Part shown: positions 30,828 through 40,209 of the stretch, piece by piece
Numbering within the stretch: the stretch's first letter is position 1
Layout: the number at the start of each line of letters is the position of its first letter
Assembly (NCBI RefSeq): GCF_023499215.1
Contig: NZ_JAKHSK010000021.1
Span: 1 to 64,000 of the forward strand
Direction: 5' to 3'
DNA: 64,000 nt
DNA from: Zunongwangia pacifica
GTDB lineage: Bacteria > Bacteroidota > Bacteroidia > Flavobacteriales > Flavobacteriaceae
Notes under the pieces: model-generated
What the model saw: the letters and a program-made list of their open reading frames with translations, nothing else
The model's database searches: none
Told to the model about the DNA's origin: nothing
Translations under genes and position numbers: made by a program

Positions 30828-33440
30828 TTAAAACTTAAAATTATAAGAAACACTGGGTAAAAAGCCGAAAATCGATAATCTACGTGCTTCATTTATTCCG
30901 GTGTCATCGTTGGTTGTAAATCGTATAGATGAAGCATTCCTTCTATTATAAACATTATAAATGCTAAATACCCAATAGCTTTCCCAACTTTTATTCTTTT
31001 TGGGTTTAGGGGTGAGGGTTGCGGCAAGGTCTAAATGATGATACAGCGGTAAGCGATTTTCGTTTCGTAAAGAATAATTAGGTACGGGAATTCCTCCAAA
31101 TTCATAATAGCCATTAGGATAGGTTACCGGCTGTCCCGATTGTAGCGAGAAGTTTGCGCTAAAAGACCATTTTTTACTATACTCGTAATTACCGGTAATG
31201 CTTAGATTGTGCAATTTGTCGTAAGGGGATAAATACCAGTTTCCGTTTGCAATACCGGGTTCTTCAGGAGTTCTTCCAGGGTTTTTTTGTTCAGCTCGCG
31301 ATAAGGTATAAGAGATCCAGCCGGTTAAATCACCGCTGTTTTTTCTAAATAACACTTCTAATCCATAAGCTCTTGCCTGCCCATTAAGTAACACTTGTTC
31401 GATATCGTTATTCGCAATAAGGTCGGCACCATCTACATAGTCGATTCTGTTATCAATAGCTTTATAGAATGCTTCCGTTTCCAGGCTGTACCTGTTATTA
31501 TCAAAATTCCTGAAATAACCTATAGCATATTGATCTAAGATCTGCGGTTCGATAAATGGCCCGCTGGGTGTCCAAATGTTCACCGGAGTTGGTGACTGGC
31601 TATTGGAAACAATATGTAAGTATTGTGCCATCCGGTTATAACTCGCTTTAATCGAGGATTCATCATTTAGGATATAGGATAATGCCGCTCGTGGTTCAAA
31701 ATTATCAAAGCTTGAAATCACTTCGCCAGAATCATAAAATTTGGTGCCTATGGGCGTGGCTTCCTGATAGATATTATAAACAGGATTATAGTTTACCGGG
31801 CTGTTAGCGTAGATATTAACCTTTTGTTTTCCGTATCTATAAAAAGTACTGTATCTAAGGCCATATCTTATTTCTAAATGATCTCCAATTTTCTGATTGA
31901 TATCTAGATATACTGAAGGTTCTAAAGCATATTTACGATCTAATTCCCTGTAATTTACAGTAGATTCAGGGCTGTTAGGGATTAATATACCAGGATTAAA
32001 ATCGTAATACGTTGCATCTACACCATAATTTAATTGGATATCGTCTGAAATATAGTGCTGCCACGCGTATTTAAGTCCGTAACTTTCTATACCACTGTCC
32101 CAGTTAAAACTTAGCGTGTTTAAGGTGAGTCCAAATTGATAATCACTGTAGAAAATCGATAAATCGGTATCGATATTTTTATGAAAACGATGCTTCCAAT
32201 TTAGCTTTCCCATCGTGTTACCATATTTGCTGGAAAAACTATCGTTAATATCAAAAACATCTTTTCCTAAATAGCCTGAAAAATGCAGACTATTATTTTC
32301 GTTGATCTTATAATTCAGTTTACTATTAAGATCATAAAATTTAGCTGAGTTTTCGTTATCTGCAAGTTTTAAGAACAGGTGAGCATAAGACGTCCTGCCG
32401 GCTAGCATAAAGGAAGCTTTTTGTTTTTTTAAAGGTCCTTCTACTTTCAGTTTACTGGAAATTAAACCAACACCACCTTCAAATTTAAAATCTTTATAAT
32501 CACCATTATGCTGTTTAATATCTAAGACTGAAGAAACCCTGCCACCGTATTTAGAAGGAATTCCACCCTTATAAAGATCAAGGGAATTCACTGCATCGGC
32601 GTTAAAAACCGAGAAAAAACCAAAAAGGTGAGAGTCGCTGTAAATAGGTACATTATCCAATAAAATTAAATTTTGATCTGCCGCACCACCACGAACATTA
32701 AAGCCGGATGAGCCTTCACCGGCATTGGTGACACCAGGCAACGTAAGCAAAGATTTTAAAGGATCGGGTTCACCTAAAGCTACCGGGATTTGTTTAATCT
32801 CTTTCATGCTAAGGCTGTTTATACTCATCTGTGGTTTTTTAATGTTGGTAGCCTTATTGTTTTGTTCAATCACTACTTCTTCCAGGATTTCGTCACCGGT
32901 TTCCATTTTTAAGGTCCAGTTAATATCCCGGTCTAGTACCAGGTTTTGTGTTATTGTGCTATATCCCAGAAAACTAATATGAATTTCATAACTTCCCTGT
33001 GGAAGCTGTATCGAGAATTTGCCTTCACTATTGGTACTGGTTCCTTTTTGAAGTTTTGGGATCGTAATACTGGCTCCTAAAAGCGGTTGGTCATATTCAT
33101 CGTAAATAGTGCCTGAAAGGGTATAGTTCTCCTGGGCATTTAACTTGCTTTCCCTGGGTTTTACCGTAATGTTATTTCCCAACACTTTAAAATCATGGGG
33201 TAGTCTATTGTTTAATTGTTCAATTAAACGGGGAACACTAATGCTCTGGTAATTAATTTCGGTATTAAAAGTGATTTGTGAGCTAATTTCTTCATCGTAA
33301 GCCAGTTTATAGTCCGATTGTTTTTCAATTTGTTCTTTAAGTGTATTGATGGTATTTCCTTTTTCAATCTTTATAACCATATTTTGGCCGGTAAGACTAA
33401 AGCCGTAAAAGAATAGTAAAGCGATAAAAAAGTATCTCAT
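30828..33440 (-). CDS. TonB-dependent receptor with N-terminal signalling (STN) domain
   Basis: Outer-membrane transporter of 870 residues. Signal peptide (MRYFFIALLFFYGFSLTGQ); STN-like domain to about residue 95; CarbopepD_reg-like beta-sandwich (LSGTIYDEYDQPLLGASITI); plug domain with EPDPLKSLLTLPGV and GFNVRGGAADQNLILLDNVP; then a large beta-barrel ending in aromatic FLPSVSYNFKF. The STN domain and neighbouring FecR/sigma genes indicate transport-coupled signalling as in the FecA system. The ligand is unknown; no siderophore or glycan genes adjoin. Confidence 0.9.
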   Translation of the reverse strand: MRYFFIALLFFYGFSLTGQNMVIKIEKGNTINTLKEQIEKQSDYKLAYDEEISSQITFNTEINYQSISVPRLIEQLNNRLPHDFKVLGNNITVKPRESKLNAQENYTLSGTIYDEYDQPLLGASITIPKLQKGTSTNSEGKFSIQLPQGSYEIHISFLGYSTITQNLVLDRDINWTLKMETGDEILEEVVIEQNNKATNIKKPQMSINSLSMKEIKQIPVALGEPDPLKSLLTLPGVTNAGEGSSGFNVRGGAADQNLILLDNVPIYSDSHLFGFFSVFNADAVNSLDLYKGGIPSKYGGRVSSVLDIKQHNGDYKDFKFEGGVGLISSKLKVEGPLKKQKASFMLAGRTSYAHLFLKLADNENSAKFYDLNSKLNYKINENNSLHFSGYLGKDVFDINDSFSSKYGNTMGKLNWKHRFHKNIDTDLSIFYSDYQFGLTLNTLSFNWDSGIESYGLKYAWQHYISDDIQLNYGVDATYYDFNPGILIPNSPESTVNYRELDRKYALEPSVYLDINQKIGDHLEIRYGLRYSTFYRYGKQKVNIYANSPVNYNPVYNIYQEATPIGTKFYDSGEVISSFDNFEPRAALSYILNDESSIKASYNRMAQYLHIVSNSQSPTPVNIWTPSGPFIEPQILDQYAIGYFRNFDNNRYSLETEAFYKAIDNRIDYVDGADLIANNDIEQVLLNGQARAYGLEVLFRKNSGDLTGWISYTLSRAEQKNPGRTPEEPGIANGNWYLSPYDKLHNLSITGNYEYSKKWSFSANFSLQSGQPVTYPNGYYEFGGIPVPNYSLRNENRLPLYHHLDLAATLTPKPKKNKSWESYWVFSIYNVYNRRNASSIRFTTNDDTGINEARRLSIFGFLPSVSYNFKF

Positions 33441-34309
33441 TTTTCAATGGGGATATTGGTTGGTATGGCGGAGTGTTGTTTTAAGGTGGCTTTCCTATTA
33501 AAACGATCTATGCTATAGTTAAGATTGTATAGTTCTGCGATAATTTTTAGAGGGATTTCAATGTTTTCTTCTTTCTTTATTCGCAGGGTGATTTGTTTAT
33601 TTAAAAAAGCTTCGGGAACACTTATTTTAAAGGCATATTCTTTTTCCAGAAAGTTAATAATGGTTTTAATGCTTTCTTTTTCAAAATCGATGTAATTTTT
33701 AAAGTGCTGAACCTTTACATTGCCAGAATCAAGAAAAAATTCTTCTCCAGGCAACAAAATCCATGTTTCAGATCGCCCTCTGATAGTCATTTTTACTTTG
33801 CCTTCATGTAATTTCACACGGGTCTGGGTTTCATTTTCAGCAATAGTAAACGACGTTCCTAAAACCGTAGTTATGGTTTTGTTATTAATCACTTTAAAAG
33901 GATGATTTTGGTCTTTTTCAACTTTAAAAAAAGCATTTCCCTGCAAAGTGACCTCACGATTATTTTTGTAATCTTTAGAATAAGTGATTTTTGATGTTGG
34001 TTGAAGCCTAATTTCACTACTATCGGGTAAAAAAAAGAATTTAAGTTTATTTCCCGGATTTTCAATAGTGATCAGGGAGGCAATTTCTTGTTGTGACTTA
34101 TTGATGGTATAAAACCCAGTACCCAAAATCACCAATATTGTAATTACTATAGCATATTTTATGAAATTTGAGGTTTTATTATGCGGTTTTTCTAAGTTAT
34201 TGTGATAAAATTTTCCCCAGGCTATTTCTTTCTCTACGGAAGATATTTTGGGCGAATCTTCTTTCCAGTATTCATCGAATTTCTTGTCGGTTTCACATTT
34301 CTTCATCAA
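33437..34309 (-). CDS. FecR-family anti-sigma factor
   Basis: A 290-residue membrane protein that should hold the ECF sigma factor inactive until the receptor is occupied. Cytoplasmic N-terminus of about 45 residues (KFDEYWKEDSPKISSVEKEI), one membrane segment (YAIVITILVILGTGFYTI), then a periplasmic FecR domain (GNKLKFFFLPDSSEIRL, TTVLGTSFTI, VKLHEGKVKM, LLPGEEFFL) and a C-terminal STN-like part. Overlaps the receptor gene and the small gene upstream by four bases each. Confidence 0.9.
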   Translation of the reverse strand: MMKKCETDKKFDEYWKEDSPKISSVEKEIAWGKFYHNNLEKPHNKTSNFIKYAIVITILVILGTGFYTINKSQQEIASLITIENPGNKLKFFFLPDSSEIRLQPTSKITYSKDYKNNREVTLQGNAFFKVEKDQNHPFKVINNKTITTVLGTSFTIAENETQTRVKLHEGKVKMTIRGRSETWILLPGEEFFLDSGNVKVQHFKNYIDFEKESIKTIINFLEKEYAFKISVPEAFLNKQITLRIKKEENIEIPLKIIAELYNLNYSIDRFNRKATLKQHSAIPTNIPIEK

Positions 34310-34542
34310 GAAGCTTTAAGTAGTTCGCAATTGAAGCCTTCGCTTTTAACACTGCTTACAAAGTTGTCTTTTATTTCGGTTTTAGAAGACACCAGTATTA
34401 AAATTTGATTGTCTAAAGTAAAAGGATGAATTTCACAATCAGAAAAATTGAACGCCAGTACCTTTAGAAGATACACTAACCGCTCCTGTTCGATAATATC
34501 TAGTTTATAAATCTCGAAAATCATGTTTAGCATTTTAGACAA
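34306..34542 (-). CDS. Small protein between sigma and FecR genes
   Basis: A 78-residue protein without signal peptide, membrane segment or motif I recognise. It begins MSKMLNMIFEIYKLDIIEQE and looks like a small alpha/beta domain (IHPFTLDNQILILVSS). Its stop overlaps the fecR start by four bases, and it starts 23 bases after the sigma gene, so it is almost certainly translated as part of the operon. An accessory role in sigma control is possible but unsupported. Confidence 0.7.
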   Translation of the reverse strand: MSKMLNMIFEIYKLDIIEQERLVYLLKVLAFNFSDCEIHPFTLDNQILILVSSKTEIKDNFVSSVKSEGFNCELLKAS

Positions 34543-34565
34543 TACAATCGAGATTGTAAAAGTTC

Positions 34566-35093
34566 CTAAGCCTTTTTAATATTTTTTCGAATAAAATTAT
34601 TGGCCAGGTAAATATGATTGGCGATCGTTTTTGGTGAAAGCTGGGTAAGGTTGGCAATTTCACGGTAAGAATAGTTGTCGATTTTGTGTAATTTGAAGAT
34701 CTTTTTTTGCTGTACCGGAAGTTCTTCTATTAATTTATAAAGGTTTTCTTTTCTGAAGTTCGTATCATATTCCAGATCGTCCTGTAATAATTCATCTTTA
34801 AGAAAACCGGTTTGAAGTGGAATTATTTTTTTCTCTCGGTTAAGATGATTAAAAATGAGGTTTTTGCAAATCACTATTATTTGTGCTTCCAGCGGCACGT
34901 CTTCTTTTAATTGATGCCTGTTTTTATGGATTTTTAAAAAAACTTCCTGAATTAAATCCTGCGGAGTTAATACCATAAGGTTGAATTTTTTACAGATGTG
35001 AAAAAGTTTATCATAATAAAGAAAATAGATTTCCTTAAAGGTGGCCGTTTTACCTTTTTTTAAATCCCGGATGATCTTTTGATTACTTTTCAT
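34566..35093 (-). CDS. ECF-type RNA polymerase sigma factor
   Basis: A 175-residue extracytoplasmic-function sigma factor. Region 2 includes FKEIYFLYYDKLFHICKKF and TPQDLIQEVFLKIHKN; region 4 includes LPVQQKKIFKLHKIDNYSY and a helix-turn-helix LTQLSPKTIANHIYLA. It should be released by the FecR protein in the same operon and drive the receptor genes. First gene of the five-gene minus-strand operon. Confidence 0.92.
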   Translation of the reverse strand: MKSNQKIIRDLKKGKTATFKEIYFLYYDKLFHICKKFNLMVLTPQDLIQEVFLKIHKNRHQLKEDVPLEAQIIVICKNLIFNHLNREKKIIPLQTGFLKDELLQDDLEYDTNFRKENLYKLIEELPVQQKKIFKLHKIDNYSYREIANLTQLSPKTIANHIYLANNFIRKNIKKA

Positions 35094-35170
35094 TGATGAT
35101 TAGACGCGGTTTTTTATAAAACGTTAATAGCTATAAATTAATTATATCTAAATTCATCAATTGTAGACGA

Positions 35171-35202
35171 TTTGCTTAATTTAAAATTAGATTGTAGATT
35201 TG
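35171..35202 (+). promoter_or_regulatory. Promoter of a gene-less transcription unit
   Basis: TTTG (35171-35174), 20 bases, TAGATTTG (35195-35202) on the plus strand: a full consensus match. No coding sequence begins within the next 500 bases; the first strong terminator is at 35445-35478. Confidence 0.65.
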
Positions 35203-35208
35203 CCAGCC

Positions 35209-35479
35209 CTTTTTTAAATTGTTATATTTAATTGAGATTTTTAAGAAGGGATAGTAGGAAATAAATTTTTCCAAAATAGGGAAAATCAAAAATATAAGTG
35301 GTTTTTAGAAGCCATTATAGATTTAAAAAATCACACTGTATTTTTTTGAATCTTAAAATTTAGTTGTGTTGTTTGTTCCAAGAAATTGGAACTTGTAGGT
35401 AAACCTTTTTAGGCTATTTTTAGCCTTTGGGTTACCAATGAGAAGCTTTTTTCCGTTGATTCGGGAAGAGGCTTTTTTG
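35209..35479 (+). ncRNA. Candidate small RNA
   Basis: Predicted transcript of about 270 bases from the promoter at 35171-35202. The 3' half is strongly structured: hairpin GTTCCAA-GAAA-TTGGAAC (35375-35392, GNRA tetraloop), a long hairpin pairing GGTAAACC (35398-35405) with GGGTTACC (35429-35436) and enclosing AGGCTA / TAGCCT (35411-35416, 35421-35426), then an 11-pair terminator. The 5' half is AU-rich with a small TTTTTCC/GGGAAAA hairpin near 35266-35285. No convincing reading frame. Comparison with the Flavo-1 motif and other Rfam families is needed to name it. Confidence 0.55.
35445..35479 (+). terminator. Rho-independent terminator of the small RNA candidate
   Basis: Stem GCTTTTTTCCG (35445-35455) with CGGGAAGAGGC (35462-35472), eleven pairs including three G-U, six-base loop, then six T. 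From here to 35781 about 300 bases hold no gene and nothing I recognise. Confidence 0.85.
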
Positions 35480-35781
35480 TTTTTAAGGGGGATTTTGGGT
35501 TTGATTTCTAGATCCTACGAAATTGTAAAAATATATTTTCATTCATGTTCCCAGACTTGTAGTAGGCTTTTTGATTTTTTTCAGGATTTTCTATTTCACT
35601 AAAATGTCTTTTTAAACCTTATTAGGTTTTGAACTGTGGCATTAATCAACAGATTGTGTGGTGAACAGAAGTGTAGAATACCACATTATTTCATAAAAAA
35701 GTATTAAAAATCATACCCGAGAACGTTTGAAATCAAAAGGTATGTAAATTGCTACATTCTAAGCAGAAATAATCTGTACAT

Positions 35782-36936
35782 ATGGACAAGAAATATAAAT
35801 TCTCGATGTTAAACAAATTTGCAATACTTTTCATTTCATGCACTCTTTTAAGCCTTGCTTCATGTAAGGAAGAGGAAAAGGTTAATGAAGGATTACCTTT
35901 ACCGGTGGTATCCCTTAAAGAGCAAAATGCCTCTAAAGGGTTTGAATATATCGGTTCTATAGAAGGAGTTGAAACGGTTGAAATTCGTCCTCAGGTAGAT
36001 GGTATTTTAGAAGAAATCTATGTTGACGAAGGTGATTTTGTTGAAAAAGGGCAACCATTATTTAAAGTAAATAGTCAGCCTTATATGGAGGATTATAAAA
36101 ATGCCATGGCCAATGTAGCCTTAGAAAGAGCAAAAGTTGAAAAGGCAAAAAGTGATTTAGACCGTTTGCAACCACTAATTGATAACGAGGTGATTTCTGA
36201 AGTGAGAAAGAAATCTGTAGAAGCCGATTATCAGGTGGCTTTATCTTCTTTAGAAAGAGCGCAGGCACAGGCAGCCAATATGAGAATCAATCTTAATTTT
36301 ACTACAATTAAAGCTCCCGTAAGCGGGTTTATGGGGAGAATTCCTAAATCTCCGGGTAACGTTGTTAAACAGACCGATGAAAAACCACTAACTATATTAT
36401 CTAAAGTAGATGATATTTACGTGTATTTCTCGATGAGTGAATCTGATTATTTGTATTATGAAAGAGCAAAAAACGATACCCTTTACAATAAAATGAACAA
36501 TAAGGTGAAGTTGGTTTTAGCTGACGGATCTGTTTATGAACATACCGGGAAAGTAGATGCTAATTCCGGGCAAATCGATCGTAATACCGGTTCTATTACC
36601 TTAAGAGCCAGATTCCAAAATCCAGATACCCTTTTGAGATCGGGGAATACGGGTAAAATTTTGATGGAAGAAATTTATCCAAAAGCTATTTTAGTACCTC
36701 AAAGTGCCACAACATTTATTCAGGACAAAAAATTCGTTTTCGTTTTAGACGAAAATAATATAGCGCAGCGTAAAGAGATTATTACAGAAGGGAGATCTGG
36801 CGATAATTATATCGTAAGTTCTAAAAGTTTATCCCCAAAAGATCGTATCGTACTTTCAGGATTAGATAAACTAGCCAACGGAATTAAAGTAAAACCTATC
36901 GAAAGAGGCCGATTGTTATCTCAGGTTCAGGAATAG
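35782..36936 (+). CDS. RND efflux periplasmic adaptor (HlyD/AcrA family)
   Basis: Membrane-fusion protein of 384 residues. Lipoprotein signal ending LLSLASC (C28). Barrel-sandwich lipoyl halves: SIEGVETVEIRPQVDGILEE and TIKAPVSGFMGRI; between them a coiled-coil hairpin with Glu/Lys/Ala-rich helices (NVALERAKVEKAKSDLDRL); then beta-barrel and membrane-proximal domains (ILVPQSATTFIQ). First gene of a three-gene AcrAB-TolC-like operon (33 bases to the pump). A start at M9 (35806) is possible but shortens the positively charged N-region. Confidence 0.92.
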   Translation: MDKKYKFSMLNKFAILFISCTLLSLASCKEEEKVNEGLPLPVVSLKEQNASKGFEYIGSIEGVETVEIRPQVDGILEEIYVDEGDFVEKGQPLFKVNSQPYMEDYKNAMANVALERAKVEKAKSDLDRLQPLIDNEVISEVRKKSVEADYQVALSSLERAQAQAANMRINLNFTTIKAPVSGFMGRIPKSPGNVVKQTDEKPLTILSKVDDIYVYFSMSESDYLYYERAKNDTLYNKMNNKVKLVLADGSVYEHTGKVDANSGQIDRNTGSITLRARFQNPDTLLRSGNTGKILMEEIYPKAILVPQSATTFIQDKKFVFVLDENNIAQRKEIITEGRSGDNYIVSSKSLSPKDRIVLSGLDKLANGIKVKPIERGRLLSQVQE

Positions 36937-36969
36937 ACTCGCTTTAATTACTCAATCAAAAAAAATTAC

Positions 36970-39900
36970 ATGTTTAAGAAAATAATAAAAAGGCCAGTCC
37001 TTACACTGGTCATCACCATCATATTGGTTTTAGCCGGGGCCGCAAGTATAACCTCTTTACCGGTAGAACGTTTTCCAGAAATTGCTCCACCAAGTGTTAG
37101 TGTACAGGTATATTATCCAGGAGGTAACGCAGAAACTGTTGCAAAATCGGTTTTATTACCTATCGAAGAAGCCATTAACGGTACAGAAAATATGTCTTAT
37201 GCCAACTCTACCGCAACAAACTCGGGTAGAGGACGTGTAACCGTTTATTTTAAACCCGGTACAGATCCAGATCTGGCCGCTGTAGATATTCAAAACCGAA
37301 TTTCTACCATTACTTCCATGATCCCACCAGAAGTTTCTGAAGCAGGTATTTCAGTTACAAAAAGGATGAAGGGGAGTATCATGACGATCAATATTTATAG
37401 TGATGATCCAACTTACGACGAAACTTTCTTAAACGCATTTACCAGAATTAATATTCGTAGGGAATTAAAACGTGTAGATGGACTTGCTGAAGCTTCTATT
37501 TTAAGACAGCGTGATTACGCGATGAGAATTTGGTTGAACCCGCAGAAAATGGCTTCGTACCAATTAACACCACGTGATGTTTATAATCAGATTAAAGATC
37601 AAAACTTCGAGGCGGCTCCTGGTAAATTTGGAGAAAATTCAGAAGAGCTTTTTGAAATTATCATGAAGCACGATGGGCGATTTAGCCAGCCTGAAGATTA
37701 CGAAAATCTGGTTATTAAAACTAAAGACGAAACCTCTTTACATTTAAGGGATATCGCACGAGTAGAATTTGGTGCTTCTAACTATACCAGTGAAAATAGA
37801 TTAAACGGAAAACCATCGGTAACCATAGATATCGTACAGCAAAACGGAGCCAACGCGATGGAAATTGATGGTCGGATTCGTGAAATTTTGGAAGAGCAGT
37901 CACGATTATTTCCAGAAGATGTTCATTACGAAATCACCTATAGTGTGAGAAACCAGATTGACGAATCGATGAGCCAGGTAGAGCACACTCTTGTCGAAGC
38001 ATTTATTTTGGTCTTCCTGGTGGTTTTTATTTTCCTTCAGGATTTTAGGGCCACCTTAATTACGGCCATATCGATCCCAGCCTCTTTATTAGGTACTTTC
38101 TTTTTCTTAAATATTATAGGCGCTTCGATGAACGTTTTAAGTATGTTCTCCCTAGTGCTGGCTATTGGTATTGTGGTAGATGATGCCATTGTGGTGATGG
38201 AGGCCATACACGAAAAAATGACGCATCATAAGATGCCGGTTAAAGAAGCCGTAAGTTCTGCCATGGACGAAATTACCGGAGCCATTATTTCGATTACCGT
38301 AGTCATAGCAGCCGTGTTTGTTCCGGTTGGATTTTTAAGTGGTCCCGTAGGTGTGTTTTATCAGGAATTTGCTTACACGATTATATTCGCCGTATTAATT
38401 TCAGCAATTAATGCGCTTACTTTAACACCGGTTCTAAGTAAGATTTTCTTCGGAAAAAAAGATAGGAAAAAGGATAAAAGAGGTATCGCAAAAGCAATTT
38501 CTAATTATAGACAGTTTAGAAAAGCTAAAGTGCTACGTAGAAAAGGATTTAGGAAATTCGACAATTTCTTCGATCGTTTTACTCAAAAATATTTAAATGC
38601 CGTTCGTTGGATCTTAAATAGAAAATGGGTTGGTTTAGGAGCTTTGGCAGTGATTATTGGCCTAACCGTATTTTTATCGAAGATTACGCCTAGCGGATTT
38701 ATTCCTACAGAAGATGATAACTTCCTGATTTTATCCATGAAAATGCCTGAGGGTTCTTCGTTGCACCGTACAAACGTTGCTTTAAGAAAAGCCGATTCGA
38801 TTTTACAACAGCAACCCGCGGTGAAAGGAGTAAATACCGTTTCTGGTTTTAATGTGGTAGATAATGCCAATAGTCCTTCTTCTGGTTTAGCTTATGTACA
38901 GTTAAATCCGGCTCATGATCGTGGTGAAATCCAGGAAATCCAGGCAGTGATTAAAGACCTATTATCAAAATTGGATGAAATACCTGAAACCGATTTTAAT
39001 ATGTACCCAAGGCCTACAGTACAGGGATTTGGTAATTTCGACGGAGTTCAGTTTATGCTTCAGGATAGAGCCGATGGAGATTTAGGGGATTTTGGGCAAA
39101 TTGTAAATGAATTTATGAACACCCTGAATAACCAGAAAGAAGTTGAAAAGGCCTTTACATCATTCAACCCCAATTTCCCACAATACCGTTTGGATATCGA
39201 TTACGAAAAGGCAAAAAACATGGGAGTGAGCGTAAAAGATATGATGTTTACTATCCAGTCTTATTTTGGTAGGGTTCAGCCCGGAGATTTTAACAGGTTT
39301 AGCAGGCAGTACGGGGTTTACATGCAATCTGATATTCAGTTTAGGGAATCACCAGAATCCTTCAATAGTATTTTTGTGAAAAATGATGAGGGAGAAATGG
39401 TGCCGGTAAATACTATTGTAAAACTTAAACAAACTTACGGGCCAGAGGTGGTTAACCGTTACAACCTTTATAATGCAGCAAAAATAAATGTGACTCCCGC
39501 AAAAGGATATAGTACCGGAGATGTAATGAATATGATCGAAGATCTTACGGCCGAAAAACTTCCTGCTACGTTAAGCTACGAGTGGACCAGCATGAGTTTG
39601 GAAGAAAAGAATTCTGGCGGGGATACAATTATCGTGTTTATCATCATCATCTTGCTGGTCTATTTTATCCTGGCTTCGCAGTACGAAAGTTTCTTGTTGC
39701 CATTAGCCGTAATGCTATCATTGCCGGTAGGGATTTTTGGGGTCTTTACAGCTATTAATATCGCAGGGATCGATAATAATATTTATGTACAAATTGGGAT
39801 TATCATGCTTATTGGTTTACTGGCTAAAAACTCAATTTTGATTGTAGAGTTTGTCGCTCAAAAACGAAGGGCAGGATTTACAGCTTTCGATGCGGTTATC

Positions 39901-40137
39901 GAAGCCAGTGCATTAAGGATTAGACCTATTATTATGACCTCTTTGGCATTTACGGTGGGATTAGTGCCGTTAATGTTTGCCGAAGGATCATCGGCGCAGG
40001 GAAATCACTCGGTAAGTATTGGTACTGCGGGAGGAATGATAAGCGGAATTGTTTTGGGTATTTTTATAATTCCTGTGCTGGCTTATGTATTTCAGGTACT
40101 TCATGATAAAATGAATCTGGAACGTTATGCCGAGTAG
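36970..40137 (+). CDS. RND multidrug efflux pump, HAE1 type (AcrB-like)
   Basis: Inner-membrane proton/drug antiporter of 1055 residues, the normal AcrB length. Begins MFKKIIKRPVLTLVITIIL; first porter domain PVERFPEIAPPSVSVQVYYPG. The proton-relay aspartates D404 and D405 lie in GIVVDDAIVVME of TM4, with the matching GLLAKNSILIVEF in TM10. The double Asp identifies the drug-type (HAE1) branch, not the metal-type pump found at 54.9 kb. Works with the adaptor upstream and the outer-membrane channel downstream. Confidence 0.95.
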   Translation: MFKKIIKRPVLTLVITIILVLAGAASITSLPVERFPEIAPPSVSVQVYYPGGNAETVAKSVLLPIEEAINGTENMSYANSTATNSGRGRVTVYFKPGTDPDLAAVDIQNRISTITSMIPPEVSEAGISVTKRMKGSIMTINIYSDDPTYDETFLNAFTRINIRRELKRVDGLAEASILRQRDYAMRIWLNPQKMASYQLTPRDVYNQIKDQNFEAAPGKFGENSEELFEIIMKHDGRFSQPEDYENLVIKTKDETSLHLRDIARVEFGASNYTSENRLNGKPSVTIDIVQQNGANAMEIDGRIREILEEQSRLFPEDVHYEITYSVRNQIDESMSQVEHTLVEAFILVFLVVFIFLQDFRATLITAISIPASLLGTFFFLNIIGASMNVLSMFSLVLAIGIVVDDAIVVMEAIHEKMTHHKMPVKEAVSSAMDEITGAIISITVVIAAVFVPVGFLSGPVGVFYQEFAYTIIFAVLISAINALTLTPVLSKIFFGKKDRKKDKRGIAKAISNYRQFRKAKVLRRKGFRKFDNFFDRFTQKYLNAVRWILNRKWVGLGALAVIIGLTVFLSKITPSGFIPTEDDNFLILSMKMPEGSSLHRTNVALRKADSILQQQPAVKGVNTVSGFNVVDNANSPSSGLAYVQLNPAHDRGEIQEIQAVIKDLLSKLDEIPETDFNMYPRPTVQGFGNFDGVQFMLQDRADGDLGDFGQIVNEFMNTLNNQKEVEKAFTSFNPNFPQYRLDIDYEKAKNMGVSVKDMMFTIQSYFGRVQPGDFNRFSRQYGVYMQSDIQFRESPESFNSIFVKNDEGEMVPVNTIVKLKQTYGPEVVNRYNLYNAAKINVTPAKGYSTGDVMNMIEDLTAEKLPATLSYEWTSMSLEEKNSGGDTIIVFIIIILLVYFILASQYESFLLPLAVMLSLPVGIFGVFTAINIAGIDNNIYVQIGIIMLIGLLAKNSILIVEFVAQKRRAGFTAFDAVIEASALRIRPIIMTSLAFTVGLVPLMFAEGSSAQGNHSVSIGTAGGMISGIVLGIFIIPVLAYVFQVLHDKMNLERYAE

Positions 40138-40209
40138 GCTACCTAAGGCAAGCCCAGGAGCATTTAATCTCGATGATCGAGTTAACCAAAATCAATTAAA
40201 AAATCGAAG

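Noticed and set aside
36970-40137. Second metal-efflux pump
   Set aside because: The TM4 motif has the DD pair of drug-type pumps and lacks the DFG...VDGA metal signature.
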